A stretch of 64,000 nucleotides of DNA, taken from NCBI GenBank assembly GCA_036435485.1, contig CM071598.1:205447148-205511147 (forward strand). The letters run 5' to 3'. The position numbers were made by a program, and so were the translations under genes. The notes under the pieces are model-generated. The model was not told where the DNA came from. It worked only from the letters and a program-made list of their open reading frames with translations, and searched no databases. Below are positions 1 through 8,634 of this stretch, one piece after another. The DNA comes from Saposhnikovia divaricata (lineage: Eukaryota > Streptophyta > Magnoliopsida > Apiales > Apiaceae). How positions within the stretch are numbered: the first letter of the stretch is position 1; the number at the start of each line of letters is the position of its first letter.

Positions 1-17
1 TAGAGCGGCTGATGTAA

Positions 18-786
18 CTAACTCCTTTGTGGTGCTGCTGAGGCACTATTTCCCTCAAAAGTGTTGATGGATGGTCGTTTAAGTGACAATTGAGGTGTAG
101 GAGTTTGTTGTGTTTGTGTTTGTAGAATGGGCTCTTCGACCTGTGTTAGAGTCGGTGGGATTTCCTGCTCTTGGTCGGGTAAGATGACCACTAGGTGCTG
201 TAGAAACTGTATTTCCTGTGACACAGCAGGGAATACGGAAGTTGGACAGTCTTTAGATATTCAGTTAGGACTGTAGGCACATCCGTATATTTCTTTTTGC
301 TTATGTAATTAATTACATTCGTCTTCATGGAAGAACATTCCACCTTTTGACCATTTTCCAAGCGTGCCCTGTCTTCATCATTCAAAAAATCATTTAATAT
401 TAGCTGTAGAAACCTTGGATATAGACATTTGACATTTTGAGTCTGAACATCTCTTCTTCCCAAGTGTTTCATCTTAAAAATTATTTGACCAAGCACTATT
501 TTTCCAAATTAATCCTCAAATTATTGGCGATCGCATACCCTATTTTTTGAATAAATTCAGATATTCGATCTTGATTTGTTCTATCTGAAGTGTTAACCGC
601 ACTGCAATATAGTTCACGCAATGCATCACGGTTAAGCTGCACTGGTGTAACTAAAGCATAGCGAATTAATGAATGTTCATTCAGAAATTATGTCCAAGCC
701 CGAAATTGCTCATCCAGAATGGTTTCGATTTGCTGAATGGAAATAGGATTAACTTTAGCAATTAAAAAGCTTCCCTGCAATGCCAT
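18..786 (-). pseudogene. ORF downstream of pol in copia C (env-like region position)
   Basis: Reading starts at an ATG at 786 (MALQGSFLIAKVNPISIQQ) and continues in frame pieces past 496-191 (containing CLYPRFLQLILND) to a Pro/Gln/Thr-rich tail at 224-18. There is an in-frame stop near 690 (after RAWT), at least one other stop near 500, and a frame change around 200. The position after RNase H and before the missing 3' LTR is where Sireviruses carry a variable extra or env-like ORF. I see no signal peptide or membrane segment in the surviving part, so an envelope function is not supported. I recognise the family only by position and by the short PRF/LILN-type motif common in such plant copia tails. 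Function unknown. Confidence 0.55.
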
Positions 787-1436
787 TTTCAAAACTTTGA
801 GGAAATTCAAAAACAAGGGTTAGCTTTTATAAAGGATGATGTATAAAGCAAGAATATGAAATCAGATCTAAAAACCACCAGCTAGATTGAGAGATCTTTC
901 CGATCAAAGCTCGAAATATTCAGCAATTGTGTGTATATGCTCTGTATATCTGAAAAATGATGATGTTAAACACAAACAAAAACTCATCATTTATAAGGTT
1001 TCAAGGATTAGTGGGTTAGGTGTGATAGTGATAGGTTATGTTGAATAACACCGCTCAATAATTTCTCACCTAATCAACCAATAATTTCTCACCTAATCAA
1101 TCAATTAGCCGAAAAACATCTTATCACCGAAACCTGTCAGCCGAAAAACATCTTATCATTGAAATCTATCAGCCTATACACATACACACATATTTAATAC
1201 TTCTAATTATTATGGATTCACGCAATAAATCAAGAATTAATCCACAATAATCAGATAAACTCACAATTAAATAGACATGAAATTAACAAAATATCATTAA
1301 TTGATATATGTCAATAAAATATTTATTTAATTATGCTACAATGATATCTCTAGAATAATCATGCAGATAAAAAGATAAAACAAACAAAATCCAGAGAATG
1401 AAATTCACTGGCTGCAAGCAAATTGAACAGACATTT
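787..1436. other. Non-coding spacer of copia C between RNase H and the downstream ORF
   Basis: This 650-bp AT-rich stretch has no usable ORF. It lies between the end of the RNase H frame (about 1437) and the downstream ORF. The only structure I see is the small repeat cluster at 1056-1174. Confidence 0.5.
1056..1174. repeat. Short tandem duplications
   Basis: Two imperfect direct repeats lie side by side. AATAATTTCTCACCTAATCA occurs at about 1057 and again about 23 bp later. The segment GCCGAAAAACATCTTATCA then occurs at about 1108 and again about 34 bp later. They lie in the spacer of copia C. Confidence 0.7.
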
Positions 1437-1755
1437 TAAAAGATCATGTGAAATTTAACATACCAAGCTCACTTACCAACCTTGAAAAGGTTGCTTCATT
1501 CAAAGCTTTAGTAAAAATGTCTGCCAACTGTTTTTCACTAGGAACAAAATGCAGTTCCACAGTGCCTTCCATCACATGCTCCCTGATGAAATGGTATCTG
1601 ATGTCTATGTGCTTGGTTCTAGAATGCTACACTGGATTCTGTGATATTGCAATTGCACTAGTGTTATCTCAGAAAATTGGGATCTTTTCAACTTTAACTC
1701 CGTAGTCAAGTAGTTGATTTCTCATCCATAGAATTTGTGAATAGCAACTCCCAGC
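1437..1755 (-). pseudogene. Copia C RNase H, C-terminal part (separated by the hAT insertion)
   Basis: Translation of the minus strand continues the RNase H domain broken at the hAT insertion. After the target duplication it reads on to a degenerate DNTSAIAIS segment, then HSRTKHIDIRYHFIREHV, the LHFVPSEKQLADIFTKAL motif typical of the copia RNase H tail, and an end at LGMLNFT followed by a stop. There is at least one in-frame stop just before the DNTSAIA segment and one before HSRTKHID. Together with 4218-4690 it makes one RNase H domain, which degrades the RNA strand during reverse transcription. Confidence 0.85.
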
Positions 1756-1769
1756 TAGTGGTGGCCAGC

Positions 1770-1925
1770 CGTGCGTGCCGTGCGTGGCGTGCCGGGCTGG
1801 CCACGTGCCGTGCTGAGAAAGGTTGGGCACGGGCACGCACGCATGTTTGGGATGTGCCGTGCCGTGCCGTGCCGGTTCTTCAAGTTTTCAGCCCGTGAAC
1901 GGCACGCGGGTTTGTGCGGGTTGGC
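1770..1925. repeat. Left subterminal CGTGCC motif array of the hAT element
   Basis: This strip is GC-rich in otherwise AT-rich DNA and has many close copies of CGTGCC or its complement (CGTGCCGTG, GTGCCGTGCCG, GGCACGGGCACG). The right end (about 3985-4200) has a matching array. hAT transposases usually bind short subterminal motifs of this kind; that these are binding sites is inference. Confidence 0.75.
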
Positions 1926-2294
1926 GTGCTTTTTTTTTTTTGAAAATTCTGAAAAATTGTACAAAAATTTGAATTTTTTTTTGTTAACTTTTAAATATTC
2001 TCAAAATATGAAACGTTTCGAATTAAAATGTTTCGAATTTGTAACTTTTTTCATCTAATTTTATTTCATATTAAAATCTTTCGAATTTTTAAGAAAATAC
2101 GAATCATACTATTGAAATAAAAAGAGGGAAAGAGGACGGTACCTCTATTAAATTTTATTAGTTAAAAAATATTTTACAAATGGTGTGAGAGGACTCCTCT
2201 CTAAAAAAACGGAACAAACCGCATTTAACATTAATTACAAACAAATAAATTCTAAAATAAATCTAAAAATACAAGATAATACAAATTCTACACA

Positions 2295-3126
2295 CTAGTA
2301 GTCTTCTTGTTCAGCCCCCGATTCCGATGAAGTATCCATTATCATCCACGGATCGTCTTCTCCATCCGAATCATCCGCTTTTTTTCCTTGTTGTCTTTTT
2401 TCGGCTTGATCCCAATCTTTTTTGAAAACACATATTTTTATTGAATCGGGTGCAAGACTTGATCTCTTCTCGTCTAACACTCTTCTACCCGCACTAAAAG
2501 CGGATTCGGATGCAATTGTAGAAGCGGGGACTACTAAAATATCTTTTGCAATTTTTGCTAAAACCGGAAATTGTGACTCATGATTTTTCCACCATGTTAA
2601 TATATCGAACTCATCATTTAACTCATAATGATACGAAAAAAATTCATGCAACATAGTAAAAGCAGTAGTGGGAGTACTATTACTAGATTCGGAAATCAAA
2701 ATTTTTGGTTTTTTGTTAGTTAATATCGATGCAATTGTTTTATTAAATCTACTACCACCACTACTACTACTTTTAGGTGGCATAGAAATTTGAGTTTTAG
2801 CACTATATATATCAATAAGACGATACAAATAATTTAAACAATTTAGAACATATAATTCCCAATTTTTTGAAACATTTAACGTTTCGTAATAATGTTTTAA
2901 CAAGACTTCTAAACCATCCTTTCTAACACCCGGATCAAGAAGACATGCAATACCATAAACAAAAGGAAATTCATCTAAATATTCGATCCACTTTTTCTTC
3001 ATTTCCTCTATAATAAAACTAAAATGAGGATCTTCTTCATAATTAGCTAAAGTGTTAACAATATTAATACATTCAATAATAACGTGATGTGCATTTGGTT
3101 CATAAACATAAGAAAAAACCTTAGTA
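2295..3126 (-). pseudogene. hAT transposase, C-terminal half with dimerisation domain
   Basis: The frame is open on the minus strand from about 3126 to a stop at 2295. An ATG at 3002 gives 235 residues, but related-looking sequence (VFSYVYEPNAHHVI, NYEEDPHFSF) continues upstream of it. The C-terminal hAT dimerisation region is clear: DILTWWKNHESQFPVLAKIA, then VPASTIASESAFSAGRRVLD and KRSSLAPDSIK. The acidic tail ends at EQEDY. The BED zinc finger and most of the catalytic region expected in a transposase of roughly 600-700 residues are absent, so this is a truncated gene. It could at most dimerise with an intact relative. Confidence 0.85.
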
Positions 3127-3134
3127 GCATGTGA

Positions 3135-3245
3135 ACGTTGAGATATTTATAGGAGGAAGAGGAGAAGAACGTTGGAGAACTGTGAGGAAGAAGAGAAGAG
3201 AACTGTGATATTTATAGGAGGAAGAGGAGAAGAACGTTGGAGTCG
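3135..3245 (-). promoter_or_regulatory. Duplicated TATA-containing segment upstream of the hAT transposase remnant
   Basis: A segment of about 35 bp containing, on the minus strand, CCTCCTATAAATATC occurs twice (about 3142-3175 and 3208-3243). Each copy has a TATA box oriented towards the transposase frame. The nearer one lies tens of bases upstream of the open frame, so it is a plausible core promoter, and the duplication gives a tandem pair. No transcript evidence is available. Confidence 0.4.
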
Positions 3246-3274
3246 AGATGAACGTTGAAGAAGAAGACCGTTGG

Positions 3275-3625
3275 CGCGTGTAGCGCGTGACATAGCCGTT
3301 GGCGTGCCTGTGCGTGCCGGTTCGGCGTGCCTGTGCGTGCCGGTGATAGTAAATTAGTAATAAATAATAGTAATAATCATGAATAAAACTGGTTAGCCTG
3401 CCAAAGTGTATCACATGCACCCCACCAAGAATTGTATAATTATATCACCAACAGTTGTACGAGTATCAATAATACATACTCCTTTTTTTCAATAATACAT
3501 TCTCCTGTTATTAAATTGTTTTCATTAAATATTGTTACATCAATAATGGGGGAGGGACAGTAAGGTGAAATCAGCTGTGGCGTGCTGTGGCGTGCCGGTT
3601 CGGCGTGCCGGGCCGGTTCGTCGTC
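3275..3625. repeat. Internal CGTGCC/GGTTCGGCGTGCC clusters in the hAT element
   Basis: Two more GC-rich clusters, at 3275-3345 and 3575-3622, share GTGCCGGTTCGGCGTGCC. They resemble the subterminal arrays but lie inside the element. Between them is 230 bp of AT-rich sequence without features. They may be the ends of a nested relative or a duplicated subterminal region. Confidence 0.5.
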
Positions 3626-3985
3626 CGTTTTTTATTTTTTTTTTTCATTTCAATTCTCTAAGCAATTGTTTTGTTTTACTTTATTATTTCTACATAGTAC
3701 ACAATTTGAAAGATTTAAATGTCGATATTGTTAAAATTAAAATGTAATTGTTTTTAATTTTTATCGTATTTTTAATTAATAAAAAAAAATTATCGTATTT
3801 TTAAATTTTTTGTCGAAAACATGAATGGTTTGTGGAAATGAAGGCACCATTTTTATTTTAAAACATTTATTCCACAAAAACACAACTTGAAAAAGAATAT
3901 TCGTATTTGCAGGATTATAACAAAGCTATGTTTATTAGAAGGAAGATAAATAAACATTTAAAATTAATGTATATAGCAGTACACA
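3626..3985. other. AT-rich interior of the hAT element, no gene
   Basis: Long T- and A-rich runs with no coding frame or recognisable motif. This is the spacer between the internal GC cluster and the right subterminal array. Confidence 0.5.
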
Positions 3986-4200
3986 TGACGTGCCGTGCCG
4001 TCCTGAACGTGCCGTGCCGTGTCTTTTAGTTATAAACGTTCTTCCACGTGCCGTGCCGAACGTGCCGCGGTTCACAGAAAATGAATTCGTGCACGGCACA
4101 TCTATTGGAACGTGCTGAACGGGCCGTGCCGGTGTTTTAGTATAGACGGGCTGAACGTGCTTTTGTACGAATAATTCACGGGCATGCCGTGCCTAACCGC
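3985..4200. repeat. Right subterminal CGTGCC motif array of the hAT element
   Basis: This strip has many copies of GTGCCGTGCCG, AACGTGCCG and GGGCCGTGCC, ending just inside the right terminus. It mirrors the left array and supports the element boundary at 4217. Confidence 0.75.
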
Positions 4201-4217
4201 CCGTTTGGCCGGCTCTA

Positions 4218-4690
4218 CTCCCAGCTGCTATGTATTCAGCCTCTGCAGTTGAGGTAGATACTGAGTTCTGCTTCTTACTGAACCACGAGACCAGCTTGTT
4301 TCCCAAGAATTGACAAGTTCCTGTGGTACTTTTTCTATCCATTTTGTAACCTGCATAATCTGCATCTGAGTAACCAATTAGATCAAAACCAGAATCTCTA
4401 GGGTACCCAATGCCAAGGTTTGGTGTTCCCTTGAGATATCTGAAAATCCTTTTAATAGCTACTAAGTGAGATTCCCTAGGATCAGCTTGAAATCTAGCAC
4501 ATAAACATGTAGCAAACATAATATCAGGTATACTAGTTGTTAAGTATAAAAGAGATCCAACTATGCCCCTATAGCTTATCATGTCCACCTTTTTTTCCTT
4601 CGTATTCGGTTCAAGCTTAGTGGCAGTGGCCATGGGTGTTTTTGCAAAAGAGCAATCTGCTAAATCAAACCTTTTTAAAAGATCATAAAT
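4218..4690 (-). pseudogene. Copia C end of RT and N-terminal part of RNase H
   Basis: Minus-strand frame open from 4690 to 4218. It starts with the RT-RNase H linker (IYDLLKRFDL, then MATATKLEPNT at 4633) and has the conserved MISYRGIVGSLLYLTTSIPD and RYLKGTPNLGIGYP blocks. The RNase H motifs follow: GYSDADYAG (catalytic Asp region), RKSTTGTCQFLGN and STAEAEYIAAGS (catalytic Glu). The frame is cut by the hAT insertion after AAGS. A TAG at about 4688 separates it from RT, where the neighbours make a Tyr codon (TAC) the likely original. Confidence 0.9.
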
Positions 4691-5312
4691 CTATTTTGTT
4701 TGACTTATAAAAATTCTCTCATTCACTTGTTTAACTTGTAAACCAAGAAAATAAGTTAATTCACCCATCATACTCATTTCATATCTACTTTGCATGAGTT
4801 TGGCAAATCTCTTGCAAAGTTTCTCATCTGTAGACCCAAATATTATATCATCTACATAAATTTGGACAAGTATCATGGAGCCATTGACATTTCTATAAAA
4901 GAGAGTTTTATCAACAGTACCTCGAATGAAGTGATTCTCTATAAGGAACTGTGAGAGTGTGTCATACCAGGCTCTAGGTGCTTGCTTCAAGCCATAGAGT
5001 GCTTTGAGTAGAAAGAACACATATTCTGGAAATTGTGGATCTTCAAAACCAGGCGGTTGACTAACATACACCTCCTCCTCCAGAGTACCATTCAGAAATG
5101 CACTCTTGACATCCATTTGATAGACTTTGAAATTGGCATGCGCTGCATAGGCCAGGAAGATCCTTATTGCTTCTAACCTTGCCACTGGTGCAAAGGTTTC
5201 TTCAAAGTAAATTCATTCCTCTTGACAGTAGCCTTTAGCCACTAATCTAGCTTTATTCCTTGTGACTATGTCATTCTCATCCATCTTGTTCTTGAATACC
5301 CACTTAGTGCCA
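4691..5312 (-). pseudogene. Copia C reverse transcriptase core
   Basis: The upstream part reads TKWVFKNKMDENDIV, NKARLVAKGYCQEE, then an in-frame TGA at 5213-5215, then ETFAPVARLEAIRIFLAYAA. Further motifs are QMDVKSAFLNGTLEEEVYV, QPPGF, LLKALYGLKQAPRAWYD and the active-site YVDDIIFGS. It then runs to YFLGLQVKQV and ISQTK. These are the ordered blocks of copia RT. The N-terminal end of the domain is displaced by the insert at 5313-6742; the junction codons VIG (right of the insert) and TKW (left of it) rejoin exactly. Confidence 0.92.
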
Positions 5313-6742
5313 TATAAGTGGATTTTATATCCATTTGAAATGCTTCGTATGGTTTTAAATTGATTACTTGAACTCAAGTATGTGGTGTGTTTGTTTTCAT
5401 TCAGTTTTGTAGAACTAAGAGTTGGAGGTTAAATTGATTAAAATTCGGATTTTCCGGGTAGTTTGCGCAGTCTTCACTGTTTTGGCCATATTTGGAGTTC
5501 TACAAGTCCGATTCTGACGATCTTACAACTCATGCGAAGACCACGAAATTTTCTATAATTCTGAACAGGAGCCAATCGCGTAGACTGCGCAGAAACCACG
5601 CAGAGTGCGCACGAACTTCCTGGAAATTGTTGATTTTCTCTCCTATTTCGATTTTAAGTTATATTTTTGGACTTTTCTTGCTGGAAAAGACTTCTAGGGC
5701 CTATATAAACATATCCTACCCTTGTAATTCATACCAATACCATACCATAACACAAAGAGAGAGCCGAAGATAGAGATTCAGACTTGGAAAAGGATTCCCA
5801 ACGCTCGTGACAAGCAACGGAGATCTAGATCTGCTTTTGTTTTCTTCTAATTAGGCGAAACTCTTGGATGTTTTTGGGATTTGTTTTCTTAACTCATTAC
5901 TCTAGTTTATTTGTATCTTTTCATACTTTGTTATTTATCATGGTTTCATCAGATCCCATGATGATGAGCGGTTCGATTATGAACTAATCGTTGTCATGGG
6001 ATTCTAACGGATTTATTTATGTAGTTTAGTATCTTGAGGCTGTAAAGATCTGTATGTGATGTATATCTGATATCCTCGTATGGTTATGCTTAATTGTTAG
6101 ATGCGTAGCTAACATCTAATTTGTTAATCTCTTGTGAAGTGAAAGTGGATCTTGAGATTTAGAACTTGCCATGCTAGCATAGGTTCATGATTGTTTATCA
6201 ATGTGATTCGTAGTGTATGATGAAAATACTTATACTGCCCTATGTGATCAATATGGATAACTTGTTCCTCAACCGTTATGTTTTCAAATTCTATAGACAT
6301 ATAGGGTCTAAACATAATTGGTGTCTTTTCATCTTCTATCTCTTTTGTGGATGTATGGGTAGTTTGGTATACGTATGCTGACAGGTAGCGTGTACTTGTT
6401 TCGTGTTATCTGATCAGATATCATAACTATTGTATATAGTGATTAAAGGCGTCAGATCTAAGCGAAGTATTTAATGAAGTTAGGATCCCATGTTACTCTT
6501 ATAGAAGTAATTCGATTCCAATTCTCATTAGTTAGTTAATTCTTGGTTGTTAATTTACTTCTTAGTTAATTTAGTTAATTAAACTCAAATTTGTTAATTG
6601 TCTTAGCAGTGAATAAAAAACATACATTGTTGCATAGGTACATGAACTGAATTGAACCTAAACCAGATCTCTGTGGGAACGAACTCAACTTTATTCTATA
6701 TTACTTGTGACCGCGTACGCTTTCGTGTATTAGTGTAAACAT
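5313..6742 (+). mobile_element. Solo-LTR-like insertion in the RT gene, 5-bp target duplication
   Basis: A 1,430-bp segment interrupts RT of copia C and is flanked by TGCCA at 5308-5312 and 6743-6747. It has no coding content. A TATA box with a run of pyrimidines upstream (CTATATAAAC at 5701) is followed by a leader-like region. The right end (CTCTGTGGGAACGAACTC, then ATTACTTGTGACCGCGTACG) resembles the 3' end of Athila/Tat-type gypsy LTRs. The right terminus reads GTAAACA(T). The left terminus TATAAGTGG lacks a canonical TG, so the ends may be mutated by a base or two. No primer site or polypurine tract adjoins it, hence solo LTR. Confidence 0.72.
5701..5712 (+). promoter_or_regulatory. Probable LTR TATA box
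   Basis: CTATATAAACAT lies mid-way in the solo-LTR-like insert. It is followed about 50 bp later by an ACACAAAGAGAGAG leader-like stretch, the usual U3/R arrangement. Orientation is plus, opposite to the host element. Confidence 0.45.
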
Positions 6743-7243
6743 TGCCAATCACTGATTTGTCTTTAGGTTTGGGTACAAGTTTCCATACTTCATTTCTTTC
6801 AAACTGGTTTAGCTCTTCTTGCATTGCTAAAACCCAGTCTGGATCCAGAAGAGCATGTTCAACTCTCTTTAGTTCCTCTTTGGATAGAAAACTACTATAT
6901 AAGCATTCTTCTTGAGTTGCTCTTCTGGTTTGGACCTTTGCATTAGGATCTCCAATGATAAGCTCAAATGGATTATCCCTGGTCCATTTTCTTTGTGGTG
7001 GTAAGTTTGACCTTGATGAAGTGGCTTCATTTTCTCTGTGTTGATCATTGTGGCTTGTTGTTGAGTTTTGACTGTGAGAAACTCCCATGAGTGTATGGCC
7101 CTCGAGATTGATGGAGTTCTTGCAGATTCATCAACAGATGTTTCTCTTTAATTTCCAACTGATGGTGTAAGTTACTCTTCAACAGGTGGTTCATTCTGCA
7201 TTTCAACTGATGATCCTTGTCTGTTTCTCACACCATTAGATAT
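6743..7243 (-). pseudogene. Copia C integrase-RT linker and N-terminus of RT
   Basis: The minus-strand frame from 7088 carries a Ser/Asn-rich linker, then NPFELIIGDPNAKVQTRR, the LSKEELKRVEHALLDPDWVLAM region, and QEELNQFERNEVWKLVPKPK, which precedes the RT core in plant copia elements. It stops being colinear exactly at the LTR-like insertion (after SVIG). Between 7243 and 7088 the linker has stops and a frameshift. Confidence 0.85.
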
Positions 7244-8047
7244 TCATTCTTCATCATCATCTTCACTTTCTTCACCACTTATCTCAATCTCAAATGAGAG
7301 AGACTCATGAAAACCTTCATCTACTAGACCAGATATTTTCCTGTCATCAAAGACAACATGTATGGACTCCATTACAATGTTTAGTCTTAGGTTGTAGACT
7401 CTGTAGGATTTTCCAGCTGAGTATCCAACAAAGATAGCTTCATCTGCCTTTGAATCAAATTTTCCAAGATGCTCACCATGATTTTTCAATACAAAGCATT
7501 TGCATCCAAAGACATGCAGAAAGTTGATTGTTGGTTTCTTGCCTTTGAAAAGTTGATAAGGTGTCATGCCTTTTGCTTGATTGACCAAAGAAATATTCTG
7601 AGTGTAGCATGCAGTGTTTATAGCTTCTGCCCAGAAGTATGTTGGTAGCTTAGACTCTTCAAGCATTGTTCTTGCAGCTTCAATTAGAGTTCTGTTCTTT
7701 CTTTCCACTACACCATTTTGTTGAGGAGTTCTTGGTGCAGAGAATTCTTGGATAATTCCTTCTTCTTCAAAAAACTCTTTTATTACAGAATTCTTGAACT
7801 CAGTTCCATTGTCACTTCTGATTCTTCTTACTTTGAGTAAAGGATTATTGTTGACTATCTTGATGTGATTTATAATGACTTCATATGCCTTATCCTTAGA
7901 GTGCAGAAAGAATGTCCAAGAGAATTTTGAGAAATCATCAATAATCACAAGACAATATTTCTTCTTTGAGATTGACAACACATTGACTGGTCCAAAGAGA
8001 TCCATGTGAAGAAGTTGCAAGGGTTGATCAATTGATGACATTGACTT
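7244..8047 (-). pseudogene. Copia C integrase core and C-terminal region
   Basis: A 265-residue frame carries the rve integrase core with its three acidic residues in context: LLHMDLFGPV (first Asp), RIRSDNGTEF (second Asp) and TPQQNGVVERKNRTL (Glu). The C-terminal region follows (YQLFKGKKPTINFLHVFGCK, EAIFVGYSAGKSYRVYN), then an acidic tail. The enzyme inserts the cDNA into host DNA. A TAA at about 8045 separates it from the upstream zinc-binding part in the same frame, so the polyprotein is broken here. The catalytic triad itself is intact. Confidence 0.93.
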
Positions 8048-8620
8048 TTATTTGAAAGAGGCCTTCTTCTGCTTCCCTTTCTGGCATGCATCATACAATC
8101 CATCCTTGGAGTAATCCAATTTTGGAATACCTCTAACCAAATCCTTCTTTACCAACTCATTCATTGCTTTAAAACTCAAGTGTGACAGTCTTTTATGCCA
8201 AAGCCAACCTTCATCTACACTTGCCTTGCTAAGAAGACATGTAGTCATGTTTGCATTTGTTGAATTGAAGTCAGCAATGTACACATTTCCTCTTTTATCT
8301 CCTGTTAACACTACCTTGTTGTCATTTTTCTTGAAAATGACACAAGCTTCAGATGTGAACCAGAAATTCTGGCCTTTATCACACAGTTGGCTGACACTTA
8401 GCAAGTTATGCTTAAGTCCATCAACCAGTGCTACTTCTTCAATGACAACATTCCCTTGTGAAATCAAGCCATATCCTCTAGTATATCCTTTGCTGTTGAC
8501 TCCAAAGGTAATGCTAGGGCCAGCTCTCTCCTCAAACTTAGTGAGCAGGGTAGAATCTCCAGTCATGTGCCTAGAACAACCACTATCCAGGTACCAAAGA
8601 TTCTTTCTGTGTCCCTGCAC
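8048..8620 (-). pseudogene. Copia C protease remnant and GAG-pre-integrase (HHCC) domain
   Basis: The frame opens with a short leader (QGHRKN), then LWYLDSGCSRHMTGD, the aspartic protease active-site block (DSG) of plant copia elements. LKHNLLSVSQLCDKGQNFWF follows, then the GAG-pre-integrase segment WLWHKRLSHLSFKAMNELVK and the cysteines in DACQKGKQKKASF, which form the integrase zinc-binding module. The preceding gag frame ends at 8635 in a stop after WVPKST; a stop or frame change at the gag-pol border is normal in Sireviruses. Confidence 0.9.
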
Positions 8621-8634
8621 ACATCAAAATCAAA

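Larger units (their letters stand above)
1756..4217 (-). mobile_element. hAT-family DNA transposon, truncated, 8-bp target duplication
   Basis: The element begins TAGTGGTGGCC on the plus strand; the reverse complement of its right end begins TAGAGCCGGCC, giving short imperfect terminal inverted repeats. It is flanked by the 8-bp direct repeat CTCCCAGC at 1748-1755 and 4218-4225, the duplication length of hAT transposons. Removing the element and one copy restores the RNase H frame of copia C. It carries the C-terminal part of a transposase on the minus strand and dense GGCACG/CGTGCC motifs near both ends. At 2.46 kb with about half a transposase it is non-autonomous. Confidence 0.92.

Noticed and set aside
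18..496. Retroviral-type envelope protein
   Set aside because: No signal peptide, cleavage site or transmembrane helix in the surviving sequence; position alone is not enough.
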